Shown here: in pieces, positions 48,301 to 60,048 of the stretch
Layout: every line of letters starts with the position of its first letter
How positions within the stretch are numbered: the stretch's first letter is position 1
Origin: Hyaloperonospora brassicae
Taxonomy: Eukaryota > Oomycota > Peronosporomycetes > Peronosporales > Peronosporaceae
Assembly (NCBI GenBank): GCA_947650285.1
Contig: CANTFL010000435.1
Coordinates: 173,606 to 237,605, forward strand
Length of the DNA stretch: 64,000 bases
Direction of reading: 5' to 3'
The notes under the pieces: model-generated
Seen by the model: the letters and a program-made list of their open reading frames with translations, nothing else
Databases searched by the model: none
Told to the model about the DNA's origin: nothing
Made by a program: the position numbers and the translations under genes

Positions 48301-51012
48301 TAGGAGCATTTAGCATTTCGATATTTGACTTGCTTTCTGCAACTGTAGAGCCGCTTGACCGGTTGAACGCACCTTTTGACATTCCCTACGTCACAAAAGC
48401 GAGTCATGCACTAGACGCTTCATTGAGCTCCTGTGGACAAGTATCGAAGCCATGCAAGACGCATCAAAATTGATCGAGCAGTCTGCATAAGGCGCATTGC
48501 GATCGCCGCAGCATCACAAGGGCGTGCTGCTTGACATTATAGTCCGACTGAATACCATCAGAAGTTGCTGTAGGCGAATTCGATTTGACTTTACTACCAA
48601 CGAAAACGGAGTTTATCACAATAGGTGTAGTTTATGCATGATCTTTGCGAGATGTGAGACTTCGGGTTTTCAAACAGCAACTTCTTCCAATGTTATATAT
48701 GAAAAGTAGCCTTTGTCTACCCTCACTATCAATTAGCTAGTCGTCTTGGCTATGGCCAACGGCCGCACACTGTTGTGCCAAAAAGTGAACAGATGAATAC
48801 GGGTCAGTTGCAAGCTATCAAGATCTACATTGTCGACCCAGCGATGATTCCCTGCAGGTACGCAAGGCTTCCTCTTGTCGACTGAAGGAATCGAGGTTGA
48901 GCGTCGCTGAAGAGTAAGCTGCATTTGGTAATGGCGGGTGGTAGTATCGCTAGCTCTCGGTCAGCAAAGTGCTATTTCGTTGTCCGAATAACGCTGTATT
49001 GCATCTTGCGAATCTGCTGTATTTGCATCGCATGCATGAAGGCTGTTTTACGAGAAAGCAAGAGAGAGTGGGGCGTAGACAAGTCGAATGTAAACTCTAA
49101 TAGTTTTATGATGTCCGATCAATCGAAAGTACAGCAAGCAACGCCAGGTCTTTGAGTGGCTTTGGTCGTTAATAATGGCTTGTCATCTATTGCGATGGCT
49201 CTCAGGGTAGCCTTGCCAACTCTACTCATCATTGCAGCGGACGTACTTATCACATCATCATTTCGGCTTGCCGGCATGCCGGCTTACTATAGTCTCGCGT
49301 CATCGCATGTTTCCAGCTTCGTTCCTAGATCCCATCGGTGTTGCCTACGATAAACAGACATCCATATGCTATAACCCTGACTGTATTTTATTGTACCCCT
49401 AAGAAAGTGCTGCGTATGCTGCTCAATAGACTCCACTGTCGATATCATACGAGCGCGGATCTGTTCACCTCGTCAAGGTGATATCTTAGAGGATGTTTCT
49501 TGACTACCACCATATAGCTGCGGTGTCGGTCTGCGCGCGCTATGTTGTAAATTCTCGTGCAGGAATCTTAGCTTCCAGCATTCTCCCGTCCAGTGTGGTG
49601 AACAAACTTCAGCTAACAAGCCTTTGTGCTCGGGCATGTCCATCATTTGTTATATTGATATGATAGTAGACAGCAACACTGTAGCTTTCGTCGACTTGTG
49701 GCATTACGCTGATCGGTAGAATGAAGCCTCAGTTGCCTCACCGAGACACGATGGATGAACACTAACATGTAATGATCTGCGAGCAGAACAAAACAAGTCG
49801 ACATCACTAGTTGAGTCTAGTTGCGAGCATTACGAGTCGTTGTTGCAGAATAATGATGACTGCGCAAGTGAGCCAAAAGTCACCAGCACATGTGCAGGTA
49901 CTATCGTTAAGAGAATCTAATGTTATATCGACACATAGCAACAGACAGCTTAGCCATATCAATTCACTTTTTACAGCAACCGTCCCAACAACATGCTGTC
50001 ATCAAACGTTGTAAAGAGGTATCACGTGAGCGAGTGGCTGTGTGATTAAAATGATGTGACCGATTGTTGTAACACAGCGGCATGTCGGCGGCTTCTTGTG
50101 GAGCGTTCCGTAGCTCATCTAGACTACTTCTAGGCATTGCACTTTTCGAATCATTACCCCATAAAATTTGTTGCTTTCGCAAAGCGAGAGAACATGTAGA
50201 AATGCGATGTCAAAGTCGGAGAAGCTCGAGCGAATCTGTATCACAGCCGATGCAGAAAATGCGATGTCTCTTGTGTCTTGACTCGTCTCGAGCGCCTTAT
50301 GGTCAAGCACTGTCTGCTATTCCATTTGTTCGCCGCGGCAGTTCGTTCGTCTCGAGTAGATAGCCACACGGCTTCTTTTGCTCGTGTCTGCGCACCATAA
50401 GAGCGAGAGTGGTCTTGCCGGCTTTGAACACTCAGTCCGTGTTGATAACGATTTGATTGCTTTTGGAGTCAGACTCGGGGATCCGCAGTGCAAGGCTGCA
50501 TTCTGCCTTTCTGGTCCTGTCGCGTTGGTGACAGTCATATGAGCAGTCAAATTTTCGCATTATACAACCTGCGTTATGTCACAGAATCCTATCCTTATGC
50601 TGGATCGCAGCATATCGAATCGACACGCGGTCGTCGTGTAAAATCCTGACGACGACATGTGACGACGACGCATGACATGGGCAGGCAAGTACAGTAGACC
50701 CCCTCTGAGCTAATCCTCTACTCGCTAATAACGCCTTGTAGTTATTAAAATGTTCCCGGTCCGACGTTTGGCAAGTGGGTTGACCACGTGACTACTCAAT
50801 CGCTTCCACCTAATATCCTCTACGACCTCAAACGTTCTCATTTGCCCAATCGTATTAGCTAAGAATTTTTACTGAACTCTTAAATTGAAGCTGTTGCCGA
50901 GCAGCTGCTCGCTCACATGTCCCAACTGGCAGACCCGTTCACCCAGGTGTACGTGCGATGATGATCGTGCCGTTCGTGGTGCAGAGACATGGTCTCGCAC
51001 ATGACCCTTCTT
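45339..51012. other. Long stretch without a recognised gene
   Basis: Only short frames (mostly under 95 residues) on both strands with no domain or signal peptide that I trust. Codon-like structure is absent and frames are often closed. I see no LTR pair, tRNA or long repeat. Ancient transposon debris is the likeliest content, but nothing specific supports this. Confidence 0.45.
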
Positions 51013-51030
51013 ACAATTTGAGCGAAAATT

Positions 51031-52022
51031 ACAAGCCAGTCTTTTTCCCTTCGGGGCAGTCACGTCGGAGGGAATCCTCCCCTTGGGGAGCCGACGTGGT
51101 CGAAGATCTGACGCGGGCACGTTGCACTCGCAGTCGCGGGTGTGGGCGTAGGAGACCGACGGGTCGCGCAAGCGGCCCTAGCAGGGGTGTTTTACGGACT
51201 GGAGGCGTACCCCGCGCCACGTGTCGCCGCTGCGGCGAGCGCACACTCCACGTCAAGGGGCCGCGCAAGCGGCTGAAGGGGGCCACCATCGCAGATGGCT
51301 GAGCTCCTCGGAGAGATATATGGCGGGTTGGCGTTCTCCACGCCACGCAGTCACTTCGGTGATCGCACTCCACGTCGGGGGCCGCGCAAGCGGCTGAAGG
51401 GGGCCACCATCGCAGATGGTTGAGCTCCTCGGAGAGATATACGGCGGGTTGGCGTTCTCCACGCCACGCAGTCACTTCGGTGATCGCACTCCACGTCGGG
51501 GGCCGCGCAAGCGGCTGAAGGGAGCCACCATCGCAGATGGTTGAGCTCCTCGGAGAGATATACGGCGGGTTGGCGTTCTCCACGCCACGCAGTCACTTCG
51601 GTGATCGCACTCCACGTCTGGGGCCGCGCAAGCGGCTGAAGGGAGCCACCATCGCAGATGGTTGAGCTCCTCGGAGAGATATATGGCGGGTTGGCGTTCT
51701 CCACGCCACGCAGTCACTTCGGTGTTCGCACTCCACGTCGGGGGCCGCGCAAGCGGTCCTAAAGGGGTTTGTTGCCTTATATGGCAGCATACCCGCGTTG
51801 AACGTGCTGCCGCTCCGGCGGTACGCATGTCCCCAGTCTACTTGGTCGCGCCAGCGGTCATGATTGACTTGTAGTTGGCTTCGGTAGGAGGGTCTCTGAC
51901 CTCGTAGCCGTCGCCCCTGGCTCTACGGAGCCCTTTAGTTGTCGACCCGATACCCGGGCCGTACTTCTTGTCACACTTATCAGTCGTTAGTTATCATAAT
52001 AATGGACGTACTTGACACCACC
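51031..52022. mobile_element. 992-bp insertion bounded by an 18-bp direct repeat
   Basis: The 18-mer ACAATTTGAGCGAAAATT occurs at 51013-51030 and 52023-52040. The segment between is GC-rich and carries the 121-bp tandem array. The flanks rejoin into sequence resembling the LINE remnant that follows at 52041. A perfect 18-bp repeat fits a target duplication made by target-primed reverse transcription. There is no inverted terminal repeat and no clear poly(A) tail. The element type is unknown. Confidence 0.55.
51261..51770. repeat. Tandem array, 121-bp unit, four copies plus partial
   Basis: Units begin at 51261, 51382, 51503, 51624 and a truncated fifth at 51745 (anchor CCGCGCAAGCGG). They are almost identical, differing at a few positions such as GGCTGAAGGGGG versus GGCTGAAGGGAG. 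Because 121 is not a multiple of 3, each unit shifts frame, giving the repeated peptides on the minus strand; these are not evidence of a gene. A diverged copy of the unit start at about 51165 suggests the array grew from the host sequence. Confidence 0.95.
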
Positions 52023-52040
52023 ACAATTTGAGCGAAAATT

Positions 52041-52200
52041 GCCAGGCTAGCGTTTAGCCTTTCCGAACGACAGCATGCGGAATCAAATAAACATCGGCTC
52101 ATATTTTCGGAATGACCGAAGGCACGCGCGTGTTGGGCTAAGCCTTTTGACCACTGGACTGGTGGCATGGTGGGGCATATGTTGGGTGTGAGTCGATTTC
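52041..52200 (+). pseudogene. LINE remnant, second copy of zinc-binding C-terminal segment
   Basis: Around 52080-52170 the plus strand reads HRLIFF-like and then P-L-D-W-W, aligning at DNA level with the AHIFWDCPKAR...HWTGE region of 42060-42150 (shared CACATATT/CTCATATT, CGAAGGC, CACTGGAC). Heavily decayed. It appears to be the target into which the 992-bp element inserted. Confidence 0.5.
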
Positions 52201-52463
52201 AAAGAAGCACTTCTAAATTTGCGCCTTCAAGCAACAGGGCCAAGCGACGACGACCTCCAACGAGCCGGTATGCCGGTCCTCTTGTCCTGGGCGGGAAGTC
52301 CCCCGCTGGGGGGCTCAGGTCATGAGAAGGAGGTTTTCTTTTCGGTGCGTGCGCCACGGGGAGGCAGCGTAGCGTGCAACCTGAAAGGAGAGCAACAACC
52401 CAGAGACTTCGGGGTGTGGGGCACGGCGACAGCGGTTGTCACCTTCACCTAGTTCCTGCTATT

Positions 52464-52807
52464 CTACGTCAGCTTCCAGGTCGCCGGTCCGGTCGCCGAG
52501 CGCGAATCTTGGTCCCACGAAGCGAACTTGCCTAGAACGTGATTCTGATTGGAACCGTCCAGGTGCACCAGCGGCCTATCGGGGGTCACCGGTTTGGTAC
52601 CCGGCGTTTTCTGCGATTTTCGCGCCCTGTCTGTCCCCCAGGACTGGATACCTGTTTCCGCGTGCCCTCTGTTAAGTGTCCCCCGTGATGCCCGCAGTAT
52701 CGAGCCAAGCAGACTGAGCCAGCGAAGAGGAGTATGATGTAGTCCAGGTAGAAGCACACCGATATCGTATAGTCATTAGCACATAATCGACGTTCAGGTT
52801 CACTCAC
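52464..52807 (-). pseudogene. Reverse transcriptase fragment (possibly DIRS-like)
   Basis: The minus-strand frame 52586-52807 contains SVCFYLDYIILLFAGS, an RT catalytic motif with Y-L-D-D changed to Y-L-D-Y, followed in the shifted frame 52464-52757 by a segment TPDRPLVHLDG. The combination resembles RTs of DIRS-type elements, where the motif is followed by a [ST]P-x-Q-x-L-x-x-LG segment. The family assignment is tentative and the fragment is dead. Confidence 0.4.
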
Positions 52808-53678
52808 TGGATTTCAGGGAAGTACAAATCGTCAAACCATCGCGATATCACAACGGGTGCGACGCCGGCTGCCTCAACGATTCATGGAGGAGCAGAGGTC
52901 AGGTCGAAGTCTGGAATAGGATGTGGCTTCTCCCGCAGCATCGGTTTACCCAGCTGTCGAATGAGAGGAACGCTGCTGTTGTCGGAGGCGGGTAGACAAC
53001 GACGTTGCAAGTATCTTAAGATGTTGGGCGGTTGCAATACGTCACCTCACAGCGTTGGCGAAACGTGGACATCGAGGCACAGCTGTAGACGTTTAAGGGC
53101 CTCATGTGCACGCCTGCATCAGTCTTCATACTTTAGAACTTCGAGGTTTCTCGATGCCAACCGAGGGCAGCCACGATATGCTACTGGATCCGGCGCTTCG
53201 TTCTGGCTCAGACGTTACGAGGCATTGTGCATAGTAGTGTGTGTAACGCGACCGTCAAGAGGTCTCTCTCGCATACGAACCTGCCTTTGCTGCACATGTC
53301 TCGTTCTTTATCTTCAAGGAGCTGTATTGCCCTGCTGGACTCATCGAGGCGGATGCATGCGGGCGAGGACCCAAGAGAGTCAGTGATGGGCTATTCGCAA
53401 ACATTAACGAGGGAACAATCGAACCAACGACCGCTGCAACTCCTTAGTCGCGTGCTTGAGGCGTTCGAAGTCAGGCGCGCCATCCGGACAAATGTTTATG
53501 GATTACAGATGAGTGCTTACTCGATGTGCGAGCAGGTGTACACAATGCAGGACATTCGAGACTCTTCCAGCAGACTTTGTCCTACGTCGTGGACCACGGT
53601 CCTGAAACTCACCACAATTATTTTTGCCTTCTGCTGTTGATCCCGACCTGACACTACTTCCAGCTCCCCTCAAGTCAG

Positions 53679-54350
53679 ATGCCACCGACGATTCACTGTG
53701 CCGCGGCGGTCTACGCTCTGTTTCTTTCACTATCAGACGCCACGCCACTCGCCGAACACGTCACACGATTTCTCGAATACGACATGAACGCACTGTGGCC
53801 GAGTCTTGCTATCGACGTCGAGCTGAAAGACGGCTCTCGTTCCAGCGGCCGCTACACGATGTCCGCCGTGCCCGTGTTTTCGAATAACCGGAACATGGTG
53901 CGCTACGACGTGTACGCTGAGTTCGGCCCTCAGTCGGGTTTGGACGCGCAGATCCTCTCCTACACGCAGACAAATGGTCTTGTTGGTGTCATCAGTCTGT
54001 CGAATCCGCACGAGTCCCTGTGTTTACAGTCCGAAAATGGCCCCTACCAGATCCCACGGATCAATGCGATCATGGATGAAATCATGATGCTCAAGGCTGG
54101 AAGTCACTTAACGGATGGCACATGCGAGGGAAACGCGTTCCGTATTATGCCCAACGCAACGACCTACAACATTTGTCAACCGGAGCCTGGCATGCAGTTT
54201 TCCATCACTGGGAACGACATGATCCTCACGGTGTCGTACGTGGACAGCGCGTCCATGTCGTCCACCTATGTCCCGAGCTCCAAGTGTCCAACAGTGGCAT
54301 CTCCAATCGGTATCAGGTACGGCGGACTCAGTTTGCTGACGGGTAAGTAG
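53679..54350 (+). CDS. Small secreted four-cysteine protein (paralogue 2)
   Basis: 223 residues, ATG start, no intron. A signal peptide at 1-21 (hydrophobic core AAAVYALFLSL, cleavage likely after SDA). The mature protein has cysteines 115, 149, 166 and 203, each matching one in the protein at 44661-45338, and a potential N-glycosylation site at N159. Shared blocks with that paralogue include W-P-x-L/F-x-I near residue 40, YTMSAVPVFS, INAIMDEIM and SITGNDMILTVSY. No known effector motif. Divergence is considerable, so the duplication is not recent. Function unknown; a secreted role at the cell surface or host interface is inference. Confidence 0.85.
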   Translation: MPPTIHCAAAVYALFLSLSDATPLAEHVTRFLEYDMNALWPSLAIDVELKDGSRSSGRYTMSAVPVFSNNRNMVRYDVYAEFGPQSGLDAQILSYTQTNGLVGVISLSNPHESLCLQSENGPYQIPRINAIMDEIMMLKAGSHLTDGTCEGNAFRIMPNATTYNICQPEPGMQFSITGNDMILTVSYVDSASMSSTYVPSSKCPTVASPIGIRYGGLSLLTGK

Positions 54351-54561
54351 GTTGTTTACCTACAGTGCACGAGTGTTGTAAGGAGCAAGACGTCTGTAGG
54401 TCAGCTAGCTAATTACTGGCAGTTAGTGTCAACATACGTCCTGTATCTACTTTTCGCTTTGAGCTGAGTCGACATTTACAATAACAATGGTGATGCAATG
54501 ACAATTCCAGCGGTCCAGGAGTAAAATCCTCTGTAGTTGTCTTGACTTGTTCATGATATAG

Positions 54562-54694
54562 TTGGATCTAAAGCTCGCTGGACTTTATAAAGAACGTGAG
54601 GGGGAGAACGCGATGCATTGATAGTAAAATAGAAGGATCAAAAGCTCGTTCGCTTTACTTGTATAGAAACGTGACGGGTAGAACGCAATGCTTT
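54562..54694. repeat. Imperfect tandem duplication, two ~58-bp copies
   Basis: 54562-54620 and about 54636-54694 share GGATC-AAAGCTCG, CTTTA, GAACGTGA-like and AGAACGC-ATGC-TTG blocks in the same order. This is a simple local duplication downstream of the secreted-protein gene with no other visible role. Confidence 0.6.
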
Positions 54695-57600
54695 GTTTGA
54701 GAATGTTCATTCGGTCAATCTTGAAACGCATTAAGCGCAAGTCTCATTTCCTTAACAACGCCCTGTCGCAATTGTACCGGTGTTAGCGAGGATACTAGCG
54801 GCGAGTTGGCAACTGAACGACACACACATACAGCAACCGGAAGTAATGACGTCAGATTGAAGCGTCAAACAGTGTAAGTATATAGTCAAGATTATTCTGT
54901 AAAAGTCAAGCAGTCCGAATTTCTGCAATGGTCGCATCACGCAATGTGCTTACATAAATTGGTTAGCGACCCGACTCGGACGCTATGAAACATGAAGACT
55001 CAAATGGCGCGATAGATTACAGACTAATCGCATGCCTTCCAAACAGATACAAAAGGTTTCCTAGGAGTATAGCTCGACGAGTGCATCAAGTCACTGTTTA
55101 ATTGATCGAAAAGCCACAGCAGGGCATTGTCAATGAGGGTCAGGTGCTCCAGATGGTGGCAACAATGTCGGCCGTCTAATAATATCGTCAAGATCCAGCA
55201 AGGGTTGCATGGGTGCTAAGTCGGGCGATCCTCCTGTTGGATGTTTGTAAATCACTTGATACGGTCGCACCTTCTTTTCTATTCTTGGCGCTTCAGCAGT
55301 CAATCTTCTTGTAAGCGTTGGTGTTATGGCAAAGAATATCCACGACCAACCATAGCCCAATCTTCTGTAGTCAAGTAGAAGCCACATTAGGTTTTATCCA
55401 GCACTCGGTATGGACGTTAGCTTGCTCGATTGCTACCCCCCCGTAGCAGCCAATTAACTTGTGTTGGCTATTGCAGACGATTCTTAAATTATCGGTGTCA
55501 ACGTATCCCGAGGAAGTGGTGTAAGTCACAAGTTTTTGGTACATCCATGGTCAAGCATGCGTCTTCCCGCAAGGGACATGCCAGCTTTCCAGAGTGTTTT
55601 GCATCATGGGAAAGCTTGGACGTCTGCCAGACTTGAATGTACACACGCGCATCAGAAAGTAAGTTCATCCATCACACCTGTTTGTGATTAAAAAGGATTA
55701 TCTCGACATCCCGGTGCTCAAGCACGGAGATACGACGACACAATGTGTGTACGCTGTCGGACTGATGAGCTCAACGATGCAAATTTGCCTCTTTCAACTT
55801 TAAATAAGGTCGTTAGCTATTCGAATGTCTGTTTAATCGCCTAAAAAGTGAGCGTCCTGTGGTTCTTGCTACAATGAGCTATACCGGAGCATGACGAGCA
55901 ACGTCTTCGCTTTGGAAGTGGCAAGTGCCTGTTTCTGATCGCTTTAGTGACATCAACAGACTTTACGATGTAATTCGGTGACAAAAGTCACAACCTCATG
56001 CAGGTCTTGTATCAAATTAAGAAGACGACATGATCTTAACTTGGGCGGAAAGAATACGTATCTTGTTCATCTCGTCTGAGCTTACGTTGCATGGAATGTG
56101 GCATGGTCGCTTGCTAGCTAGTTTACATCGCTACTTCGATTGGCTCGTCAAATGCTCATGATGACTGACAAAGAAGTCATTGTAGCACATTGACACATTG
56201 CAAACAGTCGGTGTCAGTGCCCTGCTGATGGTATGTTCTGTGACAGTACGTTGTACGTTGTACAGCGTACTACACATATCCCTGCCATGCGTCAATACAC
56301 CCCTCCCATGTCAAGGTGCCGGCCATGTCCTTCGATAGTGATGAGAATGCATAGCTTGTGCTAAAAGAGAGTTAGTTGCATCTTCGTTAGCACGCAGACA
56401 GCATAAATGAGGCTCGACCGTGATGCTAGCGTAGGCGAGAGCGACCTGGAACTCAGCGTATATGTTCTGGCTCAGCAGAAAGATTATCATATCCTCAATG
56501 CCGCTACAGAATGTGGCAGATGTAATTAGCCTGTGTAAACTGTGGTTTCGTAACCTTTGCAGTGTTTACGACATAGACGTATTCCCGTAGAGCGCAGACG
56601 CGCCAAGCCAGCCTTCAACGCCAGATCATTTACGCGACTATTCACCGTCACGTATTTCTTGAGTGCACTATTTTGTGACCGAGACTAGTCCGAATCTGCG
56701 TGGTCAATCAGGTTCCGCCATACGACCAAGAATCTTGTCGTTTTCATACTCCTGCTTCAATACGTATGTCTCAACACACTGCGCTCTACTCTTGATTATA
56801 TTTAGCGGATGAGATCAACTGCACTACTAATGATTATGGCTGCAACATCTACAAGCGCCCATGCAGCGTCACAGCCTGCAGCGATTTATAGCTCTGAGGT
56901 CTGACTATACACAAGTTGTAGCATGCAGCGCGTCATCATAGTGAATATATTAATTAATGACTGGTAGGAAAAGACTGGAACTTGGTTACAAGTTCGCCGT
57001 GGCTCTGCGTAAAACACAAGATTCGACAAAGATTGAATTATACGGATAAAAATTCGAGGACTTACTGATGAAAAACTTGTCACAATTTAAAAAATATAAC
57101 GCAGTAAGGAAGAATGTATACCAGCCTTTTAACTTTACAAGTTTGGGATAATCATTTGCATCTAAGTCATGTTTGTTACTGGCCCTATTACATTTTGAGT
57201 CAATTCCAGTATTGACGCCTATCATCGACATTCATATTGCCAAAGGGAAATTAGGCTGACCCTAGTGTGCTTCTTTTCTCGTTGTCTATACTTGTCTGTA
57301 AGATCAGAAAACACTTGGCTTTTTCGTGCGTATATTTGACGGATAAGCTGTCCAATAATGTATTATGGGAAGCAGTTACATGCAATTGACATCACATTTT
57401 TTGTCAATTGAGAATATTCTTTTTATCCGAATATAATTTGCGTGTGCGAATTGGCTGAAACAAGCCACAATGTCTATGGGATCTCCCAGTGCTTTAATTT
57501 CGCATCAATTGTGTCAATATTATGGTTGTTTGTTAAGACGTAAATCGCACCATAACATGTCACATAATAAATCTAATCATGCATCATAGATGATCAGGTT

Positions 57601-59468
57601 GAATTTCGGACTCCACCAAAGCCTGTCGAGGATTTGCCTGTGATGGGGAATAACTAAGACACGCAATGATTAGCGCTACGCAACAGCAGCTAGCAGTCAT
57701 CCCTGTATATTGTACCCGTACTGAATAAGACAGTAATGTCTAATTAGAATATTTAAAGTATTAATATAACCTTGAGAAACCATAAACTTTACTATCAAGG
57801 TGTCCAATGGGTAATACGCTCCTCCTGCGCGTGATGAGCGCGCGTAAGAACTGAGGATTAAATACTCATGAATAATGTCAAAGTGCAGTCAACGGAAGCT
57901 AGATGACGATGATTGAGAAACGTGATTATATTTAATACAGTAGGGCTGCTACTTACAATATATAATCCATGTCAAAGCAAGTCCATTTTCAATGCTGATT
58001 ACGTAATTATTAGCATCTAACTACCCTTTTTAACACAGCTAAGTCTCATTAATTCAAATTAGTGTACTACGTGTCCATTTTATATCTGTTCCTTTTTACC
58101 TAGGTGGGTTTTGCGATTGACTGGTAAGAGATAGTGCAGTTCAATATATTGTTTCTATATTCTGCACAATATGCAGAGCAAACAATTCAGCTAGTATAGG
58201 AAGATGTGTAGTCACAATTTACAAAAGGAAGCAATGTAAATGAGATTAAAAAAAACTTTGTCGGTACTGTTGCAGGTCGAAAAGGCTGCTGTTTACAAAT
58301 AAGATACGGACAAGAATATCGCGACGGGTGTAAAATAATATGAACCATTAAAACGAGAATATAAATCTACATGTTCAGGATAATTTTGTCTGGTCCATAA
58401 CGACGAACAACTTCTTGACATATTCGCGCTTATACAATTGAACATTGGTGTCAGACAAAATTCATACATTTTACCCAGAATGTGTCGATTACTGAATGAT
58501 TCTTTATATTATTTTGCTATGTATTGAAATTGTAAAATTACAATGTACCCAGTACTGAGTCTGCATATAAATTATGGTACGAGTACGCTAGACATACTGT
58601 GTTATATTGTAAGCTACGAACAGAAATTTGCCGTATGTGCCACGCATTTCCAATGCATCTTGTGTCCAGATTTTCTGCACAAAGTTGATCATCTCGACAA
58701 CGTCCGCATTATTGTTCACAGCTGATGGCCGTCGATTGAGGATAGGCATAGTGTAACACACTGATCGGGCGAGCAATGCTAGTCCAAGATGCTCATCAAA
58801 ACATCTTCAGCTAGCGGTGGTGATGGTGGTTTTAACCTTTATGTATCGCCGTCTGAGAGCTGAATAGAAGAATGATGCAGGACTCAATGCACCATGGGTG
58901 GTATATTACACACAAGAGTAGGTTGATTAGACCTCCTTGGTGGACGTATTTACAATGTATAGTACAAGTTAATAAAGATAAGTAGGATGCCCGATTCGCA
59001 TACTCGGTCTATCTGCGTTCACACAATTCATTGATGTTTGCGCTATGGGCGTATGATGCATAGAACAATACTTTGCACTCTAAAAAGCTTGATGTTAATT
59101 ATAAAGGCATTAATGATACATACTGAACTGAAACCACCAACCCACAAAGATTGATCACTCTCGTACAAATTGCAAAAATATTTTAGATTTTGACGCTTAA
59201 ATTCAGATGAATACAAATGACAAAGTTGATATTTCTGATAAAATATCGAACATAAGCATATTATTACTAGTAAACACATTTGAATCAGAATTTCGTATGT
59301 TTGTAATGCGAACATTGTATGTTTTTTTCGTTTGATTTCGTACTAACAGTGCTTATATTATTATGCGCTTTTCGTAAATTCGAAAGTTAATATTGTATTT
59401 AAACCACAGGTAAAGGTTATAACTATTCTTGTTACGTAGCGTGGTTAGAAAATCGAAATGGAAAGACT
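54695..59468. other. AT-rich stretch without a recognised gene
   Basis: Short frames only; none has a domain. AT content rises toward 57-59.4 kb with many A/T runs. I see no long direct or inverted repeat, LTR pair or RNA gene here. Confidence 0.5.
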
Positions 59469-59645
59469 TGTGGTGGAGTGGTGATCGCTCTTTGAGGAGT
59501 CGATCCCAACTAACAGCTGGTCCCGGTCGACCGACTAACGGACAGATACTACGATTCCATGCTGTATGCTTCGCTCACCTTGTGTACCCGTCGGTGGGGC
59601 GGGTTGCACTCTTCCAGGTGGACTCGAGTTATTGCCAAGCTTTAC
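59469..59645 (-). repeat. Element B LTR fragment (third copy)
   Basis: Aligns with 3985-4160 (TGTGGTGGAG, GCTCTTTGAGGAGTCGATCC, CTTGTGTACCCG, GGTGGGGCGGGTTGCACTCTT) with about 80-85% identity by eye. It is cut on the right by element 2, which starts at 59646. The remainder, if any, would lie beyond the window. Confidence 0.85.
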
Positions 59646-59973
59646 TGTAACGGGGCTAGAATAACCCGTACTCAGCGTACACTATTTCTAACGCTTTGAG
59701 GAAGCTCAAAGCCCAAGTCTTAGGTGTTAAGTATTTTTAACTCTGTTTATATTTTGTCTTTAAAAATCATCCTAAGTACGAATGGTTCCCTTGGACTCAT
59801 GGGAACCACTCAATCTACGTGTCTATATCTTACTGGCTAATAATGGTACTGAGCCCATTAAACCAGCTAAAATATACGACGTGCTACTTTCGCTACTTCG
59901 AAAGTAACACCCCTACTTAAGTAACATGTAAACTTAATCGAAACTACTTATGTAACGGGGTGGCCCATTACAT
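59646..59973 (-). repeat. Element 2 3' LTR
   Basis: 328 bp, TGTAACGGGG at one end and CCCATTACA at the other. Internal hairpins include GCTTTGAG/CTCAAAGC, GGTTCCC/GGGAACC and TACTTTCG/CGAAAGTA. The other LTR is outside the window, so the length rests on the terminal motif and the adjacent polypurine tract. Confidence 0.8.
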
Positions 59974-59986
59974 CACCCCCTTCTCA
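59974..59986 (-). promoter_or_regulatory. Element 2 polypurine tract
   Basis: On the minus strand GAGAAGGGGGTGA directly precedes the LTR start, matching TTAAGGGGGGTGA of element 1 in position and form. Confidence 0.8.
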
Positions 59987-60048
59987 AGACAGCACTCACC
60001 AACCGTGAGTGCTCAACCACAAGACTTTAACGACTCACAAGCCGAACG

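Noticed and set aside
51261..51770. Regular repeats considered as a CRISPR array
   Set aside because: Units are contiguous 121-bp tandem copies without unique spacers, in a eukaryotic context.
51029..51828. Minus-strand open frames up to 184 residues with repeated peptides
   Set aside because: They are produced by the 121-bp tandem array, whose unit is not a multiple of 3. The same peptide recurs in different frames, and no domain or credible start exists.
55130..55387. 85-residue minus-strand frame
   Set aside because: No recognisable domain, promoter or homologous copy in the window; not enough to call a gene.
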